DNA of 64,000 nt from contig NZ_ML119086.1 in assembly GCF_003789055.1 (NCBI RefSeq), positions 62,001 through 126,000 of the forward strand, in the 5' to 3' direction. Within the stretch, counting starts at the first letter, position 1. The number at the start of each line of letters is the position of its first letter. The position numbers and the translations under genes are program-made. Under the pieces are notes generated by a model. That model saw nothing but the letters and a program-made list of their open reading frames with translations, ran no database searches and was not told the origin of the DNA. The DNA is from Histidinibacterium lentulum (GTDB taxonomy: Bacteria > Pseudomonadota > Alphaproteobacteria > Rhodobacterales > Rhodobacteraceae). This document shows, one piece after another, positions 17,399 through 25,577 of this stretch.

Positions 17399-18631
17399 TC
17401 AGGACGCGCGCAGCGGTAGCGCGCCCGCGCCGAGCATCTCCGCAGCAAGCGCCCGGACCCGGTCGAGTCCGCCCATGTCGAGGGCGGGGCCGGTCGGACG
17501 GGGCGGCGGAGAGGCGAGCCAGGCGCCGAGGGCCGCGGGACTGAGGCCATCGGGATGCAGCATGTCGGCGAAGCCGCGCGCCGCCAGCCGCTCGGCCCGG
17601 ATCAGCTGTTCCTCCCGCGGGCGGACCCGCGGCACGATCAGGGCGGGCCGGTTCAGTGACAGGACTTCGCAGGTGGTGTTGTAGCCGCCCATCGCGACGA
17701 TGCGCGAAGCGCCGGCCATCAGCTCGATGGGCTCCTGCAGGAAGGGCAGAATCGTGATCTCCGGCCGCCGCGCGCCGAGGTCGCGGATGCGGTCGCGCAG
17801 GGCGCCCGGCATCTGCGTGCCGGTCACGAGGATGCCCCGATGCCCGGGCGGCAGAGGCGTTCGCACGAAGGCTTCGCAAAGGCTGGCGCCGTCGCGGCCG
17901 CCGCCCACGGTGCAGAACACATAGGGCGATGGATCGTCACCCAGCACGGTGCGCGCCTCGGTGATGGCAAGGTCGGAGCCGCACCGGACGGAATGGTCCA
18001 GGTAGCCCACATGCTGAGCACGCCCGGCAAAGGCGCCGCCCAGCTCGCAATCTGCGGCGACGTCGTAGAGGGCGGGGTCGCCGTAGATCCAGATCGCGTC
18101 GAAATGCCGGCGCACGGTCTCGAAGTTGCGCTGGCGCAGCCATTGCCGCCGCACGGCCGCGGGCCGGTCGATCACGTCCCGCAGGCCGAGCACGATCCGC
18201 GCCCGGTTCCGGGACCGCAGCGCCTCGAGCGTTGCGTCGAGTTCGAAGAGGGCCCCCCGGGGCACGTTGTCGACAATCATCAGGTCGGGATCGAAGACGC
18301 GCACTGCGGCCTTGATCGCCTGGCTCCGAAGAGCAGTGAGCGCGCCCAGGTCCTGGCCCAGATCCCGCGGACGATAGCCGCCGTCTCCCTGCTTGGCATA
18401 GGCCGGCAACGTCAGGACGTCGACGCCCTCCGGCAGGTCGAAGGCCCCGGCCTCGCGCATGCCGCCGATCAACAGGATCTCGGGCGTGGGCTCGATATCC
18501 CTCAGCGCACGGGCCAGCAGGAGGTTGCGGCGCAGATGCCCGAAGCCAAGCGTGTCGTGGGAATAGAGCACGATCCGAGGGGCCGTTGCCCCGCGACCGA
18601 AGCGTTCTCCTGCGTGGTTTCCATCTGCCAT
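17399..18631 (-). CDS. MurG-like (COG4671-type) predicted glycosyltransferase
   Basis: 410 residues. The N-terminus carries LYSHDTLGFGHLRRNLLLAR and the C-terminal half the GT28-like donor site, with MGGYNTTCEVLSLNRPALIV and VPRVRPREEQLIRAE. This layout fits the family of predicted glycosyltransferases related to MurG. ATG 18631 has a GGAGGG seven bases upstream. First gene of the five-gene minus-strand cluster; it diverges from a two-component system, and the 249-base region between them carries a triple direct repeat. Confidence 0.85.
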   Translation of the reverse strand: MADGNHAGERFGRGATAPRIVLYSHDTLGFGHLRRNLLLARALRDIEPTPEILLIGGMREAGAFDLPEGVDVLTLPAYAKQGDGGYRPRDLGQDLGALTALRSQAIKAAVRVFDPDLMIVDNVPRGALFELDATLEALRSRNRARIVLGLRDVIDRPAAVRRQWLRQRNFETVRRHFDAIWIYGDPALYDVAADCELGGAFAGRAQHVGYLDHSVRCGSDLAITEARTVLGDDPSPYVFCTVGGGRDGASLCEAFVRTPLPPGHRGILVTGTQMPGALRDRIRDLGARRPEITILPFLQEPIELMAGASRIVAMGGYNTTCEVLSLNRPALIVPRVRPREEQLIRAERLAARGFADMLHPDGLSPAALGAWLASPPPRPTGPALDMGGLDRVRALAAEMLGAGALPLRAS

Positions 18632-18701
18632 TCGCACCCTCCGGGTCGACGGGCAGTGTGAGCGGATCACCGTGCATCGAGGCACGGGCGGCACGCCCCC
18701 A

Positions 18702-18730
18702 CTGTCATGCGGCTGTCATCTACAGGTCAT
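18702..18730 (+). promoter_or_regulatory. Pho-box-like triple direct repeat
   Basis: CTGTCAT at 18702-18708, CTGTCAT at 18713-18719 and AGGTCAT at 18724-18730 lie with an exact 11-base period (seven bases plus four). This is the arrangement of PhoB boxes and of OmpR-family sites in general. An AT-richer stretch follows on the plus strand (GGTTATTTC near 18736), so the site better fits a promoter for the sensor kinase gene. It could also affect the divergent glycosyltransferase operon. Binding by PhoB or by the neighbouring response regulator is inference. Confidence 0.6.
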
Positions 18731-18880
18731 ACGTGAGGTTATTTCGTCGTCTTCAAATTAGAATCCCACGAGAGGCTCCGGCGTCCGGTTTTGCCGCGCC
18801 ATCGGCGGCGTTATTCTGCCGACATCCGCGGCCAACCGCCGATTTCCCGACCGCCTGTCGGATCTCCCGGGACTGTTGAG

Positions 18881-20500
18881 ATGAAGATCAGGACCAAGCT
18901 CTTTGCCAGCCACGCCACGATGTCGGGGTTGGCCGTCGTCGTCGCGCTGGCGATCATCGCGATCCTGCGGGTCAGCGACGCCAACGTGCGCGAGCTGCAA
19001 TCCTCCTACGAACAGATCCGCGCGATCAACCTCATCGATTCCCGGGCGAACCGCTACTCGGAGCAGGTGGCCGAACTCTTCATACTCGGCACCGACCCTG
19101 CCGAGATCGAGGAGGCGCATGCCGGGCTCTTCGCCGCCCTCGCCCACAAGGAGCTCCTCGTGCGCATGGAACAGGACGAGCTGTCCGACGCGGCGGAGCT
19201 CGACCGCGGGCGGGAGGAGATCGGACGGCTCGAGGCGATGCGCGACGCGGTCGCCAATCTGGAACTCGGGTGGCAGGAGGCCGGGCGCCTTCTCGAGGCG
19301 GGCCGCCGCGCGGAGGCGGAGCGGCTCTATCGTGAGCGGATCGAGGACGGGTTCGACAGCGCCCTCGGCCAGCTGATCGAGACCGCGACCCTTGGCGAGC
19401 GTGAGGATGTCGAGAGGGCGATCGCGGCCTCGGCTGTCCTGTCGGACCGGCTGAGGATGCTCGCCCTTGCGATGGTCGCCGCGACCGCCCTGCTGGTGCT
19501 GGCGAACGCCGTCATCGTCCACCGGACGATCTCGCGGCCGATCGCGGCGCTCGCCGCAGGCGCCGATGCCGTCGGCCGCGGGGACCTCGACCATGTCCTC
19601 CACCTGCGTCGCCGGGACGAGCTGGGCCACCTCGCGACGCGCTTCAACGAGATGACGGCGCAGATCCGGGCGCAGCGCGAACGGCTGATGGGAGCCAAGC
19701 GCAACCTCGAGGCGCAGGTGGCCGAACGCACGAGCGAACTGCGTGAGCGCAGCGACGAGCTCGAGGCGGCCGTGTCGCGGCTGCGCCGGCTCGACTCGGA
19801 CCGCGCGCAGTTCTTCGCAGACATCAGCCACGAACTGCGTACCCCGCTCACGATCATCCGCGGCACGGCGGAGGTCGCGCTGCGCTCCCAGGACGGAGGC
19901 GCGGACCGGCTGCGCGAGGCGCTGGCGCAGGTGGTGCGCAAGACCGATCAGATGGGCAGGCTGGCCGAGGACCTGCTATTTCTGTCCCGGTCGGAGGCCG
20001 GGGCAATCCAGGTCGAGCGCGTGCCGATCGACCTCCAGGACGTCTTTGCCGACGTGGTGCTGGACAGTCATGGCCTTACGGGGCGGGCCGGGATCACCCT
20101 GTCGCCGCGCCAGACATCGGAGCCGGTGGTGGTCGAGGGCGATGCCGACAGGCTGCGCCAGGCGATCCTGATACCGCTCGACAACGCGATCCGCCTCGCG
20201 CCCGCAGGCTCCACCGTCCGGTTGGAACTGGCGCGACACGACGGGCGGGCGAAGGTCACGGTCTCCGACGAGGGGCCGGGGTTCACCCCTGACGAGTTGG
20301 AGAATGCCTTTCGCCGCTACTTTCGCGGCGAAGGCGGCGGCGGTCGGTCGGGGCGCAGCACCGGGCTCGGCCTCGCCATCGCGCAATGGATCGTCGGCGA
20401 ACACGACGGGTCCATCACCATCGACAGCGCACCGGAGAAGGGCGCGACGGTACGGATCGACCTGCCGCTCGCGGAGACCAGGACGGAGACGGCAGCATGA
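18881..20500 (+). CDS. Membrane sensor histidine kinase
   Basis: 539 residues: transmembrane helix about 13-30, a helical periplasmic sensor region (31-190, rich in Glu/Arg, four-helix-bundle-like), second transmembrane helix about 193-214, HAMP domain about 215-262, coiled coil to 300. The HisKA domain has H317 in ADISHELRTPLTII, and an HATPase domain follows (PLDNAIRLAP, DEGPGF, TGLGLAIAQWI). The start is ATG 18881. It autophosphorylates on H317 and passes phosphate to the response regulator, whose gene overlaps by ATGA. The signal is unknown. The kinase gene comes before the regulator gene, the reverse of the commoner order. Confidence 0.92.
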   Translation: MKIRTKLFASHATMSGLAVVVALAIIAILRVSDANVRELQSSYEQIRAINLIDSRANRYSEQVAELFILGTDPAEIEEAHAGLFAALAHKELLVRMEQDELSDAAELDRGREEIGRLEAMRDAVANLELGWQEAGRLLEAGRRAEAERLYRERIEDGFDSALGQLIETATLGEREDVERAIAASAVLSDRLRMLALAMVAATALLVLANAVIVHRTISRPIAALAAGADAVGRGDLDHVLHLRRRDELGHLATRFNEMTAQIRAQRERLMGAKRNLEAQVAERTSELRERSDELEAAVSRLRRLDSDRAQFFADISHELRTPLTIIRGTAEVALRSQDGGADRLREALAQVVRKTDQMGRLAEDLLFLSRSEAGAIQVERVPIDLQDVFADVVLDSHGLTGRAGITLSPRQTSEPVVVEGDADRLRQAILIPLDNAIRLAPAGSTVRLELARHDGRAKVTVSDEGPGFTPDELENAFRRYFRGEGGGGRSGRSTGLGLAIAQWIVGEHDGSITIDSAPEKGATVRIDLPLAETRTETAA

Positions 20501-21231
20501 GCGACACCCGAATCCTGATCGTCGAGGACGATACCGAGATTGCCGAGTTCATGAGCCGCGGCCTGTCGGCCGAAGGCTACGAGGTCGTCGTCGCGCCCAA
20601 CGGAGCGGGTCTCTTCGACAACCTGCGGGACGGCGACGTGGACCTCGTGATCCTCGACCGGATGCTGCCCGATGCCGAGGGGATCGACCTCTGCCGCCGG
20701 CTGCGCGCGACGGGGGACGGCGTCCTCGTCGTGATGCTGACCGCCCGCGACGCGCTGGAGGAAAAGCTTGAGGGCCTGCGCTCGGGCGCCGACGACTACC
20801 TGACGAAGCCCTTCGCCTTCGAGGAACTGCTCGCACGGATCGAAATCCTTCTGCGGCGCAGTCGCGGCACCCAGGCCGTTCTGCCCGCAGGCTATGCCGA
20901 CCTCATCATAGACCGGGCGCGCAAGGTCGCGCGGCGCGGCGGTCGCGACCTCGGGCTGACCGCGACGGAGTTCAACCTGCTCGAGTATTTCGTCGACAAT
21001 GCCGAAATCGTCGTGAGCCGGATGGACATCCTCAACAACGTCTGGGGCTACGATTTCGACCCGAACACCAACATCGTGGAAGTCTACATAGCATATCTGC
21101 GCAAGAAGATGGAGGGGCCGCTGGGTCCCCGACTGATCCGCAACGTCCGCGGCTTCGGCTACATTCTCGATGCCGACAGCGTCAATGCGGCGGCGCCGGC
21201 CCCCGGCAGGACCGAGCGACACGGCACTTGA
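20497..21231 (+). CDS. OmpR/PhoB-family response regulator
   Basis: 244 residues: receiver domain (residues 1-120) with acidic pocket EDD, phospho-acceptor D54 in LVILDRMLPD and K in DDYLTKPF. The winged-helix output domain (about 130-230) has LTATEFNLLEYF and the recognition-helix region NTNIVEVYIAYLRKKM. The recognition helix is closer to CusR/PmrA-type regulators than to PhoB itself. ATG 20497 overlaps the kinase stop. A triple 11-base direct repeat in front of the kinase gene may be its own binding site. Confidence 0.93.
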   Translation: MSDTRILIVEDDTEIAEFMSRGLSAEGYEVVVAPNGAGLFDNLRDGDVDLVILDRMLPDAEGIDLCRRLRATGDGVLVVMLTARDALEEKLEGLRSGADDYLTKPFAFEELLARIEILLRRSRGTQAVLPAGYADLIIDRARKVARRGGRDLGLTATEFNLLEYFVDNAEIVVSRMDILNNVWGYDFDPNTNIVEVYIAYLRKKMEGPLGPRLIRNVRGFGYILDADSVNAAAPAPGRTERHGT

Positions 21232-21425
21232 AGCCTGTCCGGCAACCTGCCTTGCCGTTCGTGACACGGGCGCATGTTCCCGCGGGCGGCCATCGACGCC
21301 TCTCCAGCGGCGGGCTCGGGCCCGATCCCGACCGATCGGAACGCTTCGGCCATGGCCATGGCCCGCCCGCGCCCCGACTTTCGACCATCGCCAAGCCTGC
21401 CGGGAGCAGGACACGGAGCATGGAT

Positions 21426-21737
21426 TCAGATCTCGATCTCGATCCGCCCCTCCCGGATCCGGGCCGGGAAGGTTCTCAAGTCGACGGTGACCGGCGCGCG
21501 CTGTGCTGCGCCCGTGCGGATGTTGAAGCGTCCGTTGTGCTTCGGGCATTCGATCTCGTCGCCCAGGACGAGGCCGTCGCACAGATGCACTTTCTCGTGC
21601 GTGCAGAGCCCCTCGGTCGCGTGAGGCGAGCCGTCCTCCGCGCGGTAGACGGCAAAGGTCCGGTCGTCGTGATCGAACCGGATCACGTCCTCGGGATCCA
21701 GCTCCTCCAGAGAGCAGACATCTACCCAGTCGGCCAT
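21426..21737 (-). CDS. MocE-like Rieske [2Fe-2S] ferredoxin
   Basis: 103 residues, a single Rieske domain with the two ligand motifs CTHEKVHL (C45, H47) and CPKHNGRF (C64, H67). Small stand-alone Rieske ferredoxins of this length feed electrons to oxygenases; in the rhizopine (moc) locus of rhizobia, MocE does this for the desaturase-like oxygenase MocD. Here a MocD-like gene is encoded 3 kb upstream on the same strand. ATG 21737 has AAGGAG eight bases upstream; the GTG two codons earlier is less likely. A dedicated ferredoxin reductase (MocF) is not visible in the window. Confidence 0.85.
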   Translation of the reverse strand: MADWVDVCSLEELDPEDVIRFDHDDRTFAVYRAEDGSPHATEGLCTHEKVHLCDGLVLGDEIECPKHNGRFNIRTGAAQRAPVTVDLRTFPARIREGRIEIEI

Positions 21738-22007
21738 AACCACATCTCCTTAGTCTCCATGTCTCGATGCACAGTCATCGCGACCGGACATCCGGAAGGG
21801 GCCCTGCCCTGTCACCGGAGTTCCGCACACCGTCACGCCGGGTCCCCGGCCTGTGGTCCTGCGCAGAGCGCTTTGCGGGTCGCGGCCGGCCGGCGGACCG
21901 ACCGCGTGCATCTCGTGCAGACGCCAGGAGGCACGTCGATCCGGCCCCCGGCCATCGGTTCGGCTCGTCGTGGCCGTCCGGCCTGCCGCCAGCCCCGCTC
22001 CGGCCCA
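21738..22007. other. Degenerate spacer in the moc-like cluster
   Basis: A 270-base stretch between the composite ORF and the Rieske gene, without a recognisable gene in any frame. Given the gene scars immediately upstream, it may be the remains of deleted genes. Apart from the ribosome site of the Rieske gene, nothing specific could be identified. Confidence 0.4.
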
Positions 22008-22343
22008 TCAGCTGAGCAGTCCGCCGTCCACGGCGAAGGCCTTCGCCGTCACGTAGCGCGCGCCGGACGATGCCGGGAAGAGATAGGCCGGCACCATGTC
22101 TTCGGCCTCCGGCGCCGGATCGGCCGCAAGCAGTCGCGTATCCGGCAGGTGCCGCGCAGCCGCGGCGTGGTGGTGCGCGATGGCCCCGGCGCCGATGATC
22201 AGGACGCGGCGCGGCCCGGTCATGCTGCAAGGTGCCCACAGCCCCGCGGCCCGCGCATCCGCCATGGCCCGCGCGCGGTCGTAGTCCCGCCCCTCGCGGC
22301 GCGCGATCTGGGTCCAGCCGTAGACATTCGTTGCGATGAACAT
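22008..22343 (-). pseudogene. Composite ORF made of three gene fragments (deletion scar)
   Basis: 111 residues in one open frame. Residues 1-20 (MFIATNVYGWTQIARREGRD) resemble the N-terminus of a sugar phosphate isomerase/epimerase of MocC/IolE type. Residues about 41-78 (GPRRVLIIGAGAIAHHHAAA) are the Rossmann start of a Gfo/Idh/MocA dehydrogenase. Residues 79-111 (from EDMVPAYLF, ending ARYVTAKAFAVDGGLLS) are the last part of a short-chain dehydrogenase. No single known protein has this order, so internal deletions in a former catabolic gene series are the likeliest cause. An AAAGG lies ahead of ATG 22343, so it may still be translated, but a function is doubtful. Confidence 0.6.
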
Positions 22344-22354
22344 GCAGGTGCCTT

Positions 22355-24391
22355 TCAGGCGACGAGCGCCGCCGGGGCGCTGTCGGTCTCGAGGTTGAGC
22401 CAGGCGCGCTCCTCGGGCGACAGCCCGAGAGTGAGCGCAGGCAGTGTGGACGCGAGTTCACCGGGGCTGCGCGGCCCGATCAGCGCGAACGAGGGAAACG
22501 GCTGGTACAGGACCCAGGATGCAGCGACGTGGTTGGCCTCCACCCCGCGGGCCCGGGCGAGCGTTTCGGCCCGGCGGCGCCGCTCCTCGTTCCGGGCGCT
22601 GCCGAAGCAGGACTCGGGTGCTGTCTCCACCGGGAGGCGGTGGCGCAGGGGTTCGGGCAGGAAATAGCCTCGGGCCTGGCTGGACCAGCTCAGATGGACG
22701 ATGTCATTCTCGGCAAGGAAGGCGAGGCTGGCGGGATCGTTTGACGAGATGCAGCCGAACCAGACCGGCCGCTCCATGACGGCGAGGGAGAGGTTGTTGT
22801 TCAGGATGCGCGGCCCGGGCTTGCCGCTGCGCCGGCCGGCCTCGCGTGCCGCGGCGAACCGCCCCGTGCTCCAGTTCGACCCGCCCCAGATACCCACCCG
22901 CCCCGAGTTGCGCAGGCGGTCGAAGAGATCGACGAACTCGTCGACGGGTACATCGGGATTGTCGCGATGCAGTATGTAGATCGGCGCCCGGTCGAGGCCG
23001 AGCCGCGCCAGCGAAATGTCGAGCTGCGCCTCGATCGCGTCGGGCGTGCAGTAGGGCGTGACGCCGCCCTTCACCACCACGACGATTTCGTCCGCGACCT
23101 TCCGCGAGGCGATCCACTGACCCAGCACCTCCTCGTGCTGCCCCCCGCCATAGACGAAGGCCGTGTCGAAGGCATTTCCCCCCGCCTCCATCCAGGCGTC
23201 CCAGATCACTGCGCCTTCCGCGGGCGTGTTGCGGTTGTCGCAGCCGATCACGAACTGGCTGAGGGGAAGATCGACGCCGTCGATCGCGCGGCGCGGCACT
23301 TCGGGAAGCCCCTTGGGAAGGGAGCCCGCAAGGCGGCGCACCACTCCCGGTGACTCCGCGAAGGTGCGATATCCCACCTCGCGCCGCCAGAGGTCGAGGA
23401 CAGCCGCGGTCGCGATGCTCTCGGCATGGGAGACGCAGGGCGCGGGAGGCTCTGTCAGGCCCTCGGCAATAGCCCGGCTCGCCACGTCCGCCTCGAAGGC
23501 GAAGAGCTGCCACGGATGGCGGATGACCTCTTCCTCCTCGCCCGCGGCGGTCGTGATGCGGATCGTCGTGTCCGAGGGGCCTTCGTTCCGGCCCGGAACC
23601 CAGGGGTTCGTCAGCAGGAGGCTGCCCTCGCTTCCGTCGACGCGGAACGTGTTCTCCATCACCCGGCAGATCGCGCAGGCAAGTTCCGCCGTGATGTCGC
23701 CCGGAAAGACGGCCGAGGCATGGGAGATTTCGTCCACCCCGGTCGCGCCGAGGCGGCCTGTGGCCCTCAGGCTCTCGGGCGCGGCGAAGCGCTGTCCGAT
23801 GGCGGCACCGGCCACCAGGCCCGCCCCGGTCAGCGGGTAGCCGCCCACGTCGATGATGCCGCCGCCGGCCAGATGGTAGGCATGGACCCGGGACTGCGGA
23901 TTGGCGCGGGCGTCGAAGCCGAAGGAGGCCCGGATGTGCTCGACGCGGCCGATCCGCCCCGACCCGATCACCTCGATCAGGCGGGCGATCTGGGGATGGC
24001 AGCGGTACATGTACGCCTCCATAAAGAAGACGCCCTCCTGCCGCGACGCCTCGACCAGGACCGTAACCTCCGCCTCGTTGAGGCCCGCCGGCTTTTCCAC
24101 GAGGACGGGCTTCCCGGCACGCAGGGCGAGAAGGCCCAGCTCCGCGTGCCATGGATGCGGTGTGGCGACGTAGACGGCATCCACCTCGGGGTCGGCGACG
24201 AGCTCGGCATAGGTCTCGAACCGCTTGCCAACCGCGACGCCGTGCCTGTCACCGAAGGCCGCACGGCGGTCAGCGCTGCGGCTGGCGATGGCGTGAAGCC
24301 GCCCCGTCCCGATCTGGGACAGACCGACCGCGAAGTTCTCGGCGATGGTGCCGGGGCCGATGATGCCCCATCTGATCGGTGTGGTCGCCAT
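22355..24391 (-). CDS. Gfo/Idh/MocA dehydrogenase fused to aldo/keto reductase
   Basis: 678 residues in two enzymes. Residues about 1-345 are a Gfo/Idh/MocA oxidoreductase: nucleotide loop GIIGPGTIAENF, the EKPAGLN motif with the catalytic Lys, and a C-terminal sheet domain with GGGIIDVGGYP. Residues about 360-678 are an aldo/keto reductase barrel: FDTAFVYGGG carries the Asp and Tyr, VVVVKGG the Lys, and YILHRDNPD the His. Both halves keep their catalytic residues, which suggests two successive redox steps on a polyol or amino-polyol, as for rhizopine. No frame break was found at the junction. It lies 50 bases from the desaturase gene and 12 from the composite ORF. Confidence 0.88.
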   Translation of the reverse strand: MATTPIRWGIIGPGTIAENFAVGLSQIGTGRLHAIASRSADRRAAFGDRHGVAVGKRFETYAELVADPEVDAVYVATPHPWHAELGLLALRAGKPVLVEKPAGLNEAEVTVLVEASRQEGVFFMEAYMYRCHPQIARLIEVIGSGRIGRVEHIRASFGFDARANPQSRVHAYHLAGGGIIDVGGYPLTGAGLVAGAAIGQRFAAPESLRATGRLGATGVDEISHASAVFPGDITAELACAICRVMENTFRVDGSEGSLLLTNPWVPGRNEGPSDTTIRITTAAGEEEEVIRHPWQLFAFEADVASRAIAEGLTEPPAPCVSHAESIATAAVLDLWRREVGYRTFAESPGVVRRLAGSLPKGLPEVPRRAIDGVDLPLSQFVIGCDNRNTPAEGAVIWDAWMEAGGNAFDTAFVYGGGQHEEVLGQWIASRKVADEIVVVVKGGVTPYCTPDAIEAQLDISLARLGLDRAPIYILHRDNPDVPVDEFVDLFDRLRNSGRVGIWGGSNWSTGRFAAAREAGRRSGKPGPRILNNNLSLAVMERPVWFGCISSNDPASLAFLAENDIVHLSWSSQARGYFLPEPLRHRLPVETAPESCFGSARNEERRRRAETLARARGVEANHVAASWVLYQPFPSFALIGPRSPGELASTLPALTLGLSPEERAWLNLETDSAPAALVA

Positions 24392-24440
24392 CTGTCAGTC
24401 TTCCTGGTGTCTGAAGTGTTTCCTCGCCGCCCGATCCCGG

Positions 24441-25577
24441 TCAGGCGCGGCGGATGTCGAGGCTGTGGAACTCGTCCCGGTAGGGCTGCGCGCCGGGCGG
24501 CAGGGACTTGCGGATGTAGTGATCCGGCTCCCGCCGCTGCCGCCAGAGCGCGCGCAGAAGCTCGCCGTAAGCCTGCGGGATCGACGGGTTCGCCGGCGGC
24601 AGGTCGTGCTTGATCAGCTCGTGCAGGCGGGGCAACGCGTGGTATGGGACCATGGGGAATATGTGGTGCTCGACGTGGTAGTTCATGTTCCAGTAGATCC
24701 AGCGGCTGACCGGGTTCATGTAGACCGTCCTGGTGTTGAGCCGGTGGTCCGGGACGTCCTCCGCAAGTCCGCCATGCTGCAGGAAGGCGGTCATCAGGAC
24801 GTGCCAGGACCCGTAGAGACGCGGCCCGCCCACCAGCAGCAGCGGCAGGATCGACCAGGTTGCGAACGCCAGACCGATGGTCGCCGCATAGATCGCCACA
24901 TGGACCCGCGCCCAGAACACCGCTTTCGGCCACTCCGAGGCGGGGATGTAGTCGCGCTCCGCCGGGCTAAGATTGCCGAAGGCGTTCCGCACAAGGGTGG
25001 CGAATCCGAGAAAGACGTGCGGGAGGCCCACGAAGGCCAAGGTCTTCGCAAGGATGTTCGGCGGCCGCATGAGCAGGATTTCCGGGTCGCGGCCCACGAT
25101 GATCGTGTCGGTGTGGTGCCGGGCGTGGCTCCAGCGCCAGTTCACCGGATTGCGCATCAGCAGGAACGAGGTGAAGTGATAGACCGCGTCGTTCATCCAG
25201 TCAGTCCGGAACGCCGTGCCATGGCCGCATTCGTGCCAACGGGAATCCGCCACCGAGGCGTAGAGAAGCCCGTAGACAAGGAACACGGGAAGCGCCCACC
25301 ACGACCCCCAGAGCGCGACCGCTGCCGACCCGGTCCCGACCAGCAGGACGAGCCAGAGGACCGTATCCCGGATCGCCGGACCATCGGTGCGGCGCATCAG
25401 GTCCTTCATCACCTTCCTTGGAACGTCGGAATGATACCACTCCGCCGACGCGAGACCGATCTCTACGGCACGGCGCGCCTCGGGTCCGGTCAGGCTGTAG
25501 TCGCGGCCCCTTGTCGAGGCGGGCCCTCCGGCCGTGCCGCGCGGGTGCAGACTTCCTTCGATGGATCGATCGGTCAT
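24441..25577 (-). CDS. MocD-like membrane fatty-acid-desaturase-family oxygenase
   Basis: 378 residues with four or more membrane segments and the three di-iron histidine boxes: HECGH (115-119), HARHH (151-155) and HVEHH (about 300-305). It belongs to the fatty acid desaturase/hydroxylase superfamily. In the rhizopine locus the related MocD works with the Rieske ferredoxin MocE to oxidise 3-O-methyl-scyllo-inosamine; the presence here of MocE-like and MocA-like genes supports a similar role rather than lipid desaturation. The start at 25577 overlaps the stop of the ABC ATPase gene, tying the enzyme to the sugar importer. Confidence 0.87.
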   Translation of the reverse strand: MTDRSIEGSLHPRGTAGGPASTRGRDYSLTGPEARRAVEIGLASAEWYHSDVPRKVMKDLMRRTDGPAIRDTVLWLVLLVGTGSAAVALWGSWWALPVFLVYGLLYASVADSRWHECGHGTAFRTDWMNDAVYHFTSFLLMRNPVNWRWSHARHHTDTIIVGRDPEILLMRPPNILAKTLAFVGLPHVFLGFATLVRNAFGNLSPAERDYIPASEWPKAVFWARVHVAIYAATIGLAFATWSILPLLLVGGPRLYGSWHVLMTAFLQHGGLAEDVPDHRLNTRTVYMNPVSRWIYWNMNYHVEHHIFPMVPYHALPRLHELIKHDLPPANPSIPQAYGELLRALWRQRREPDHYIRKSLPPGAQPYRDEFHSLDIRRA

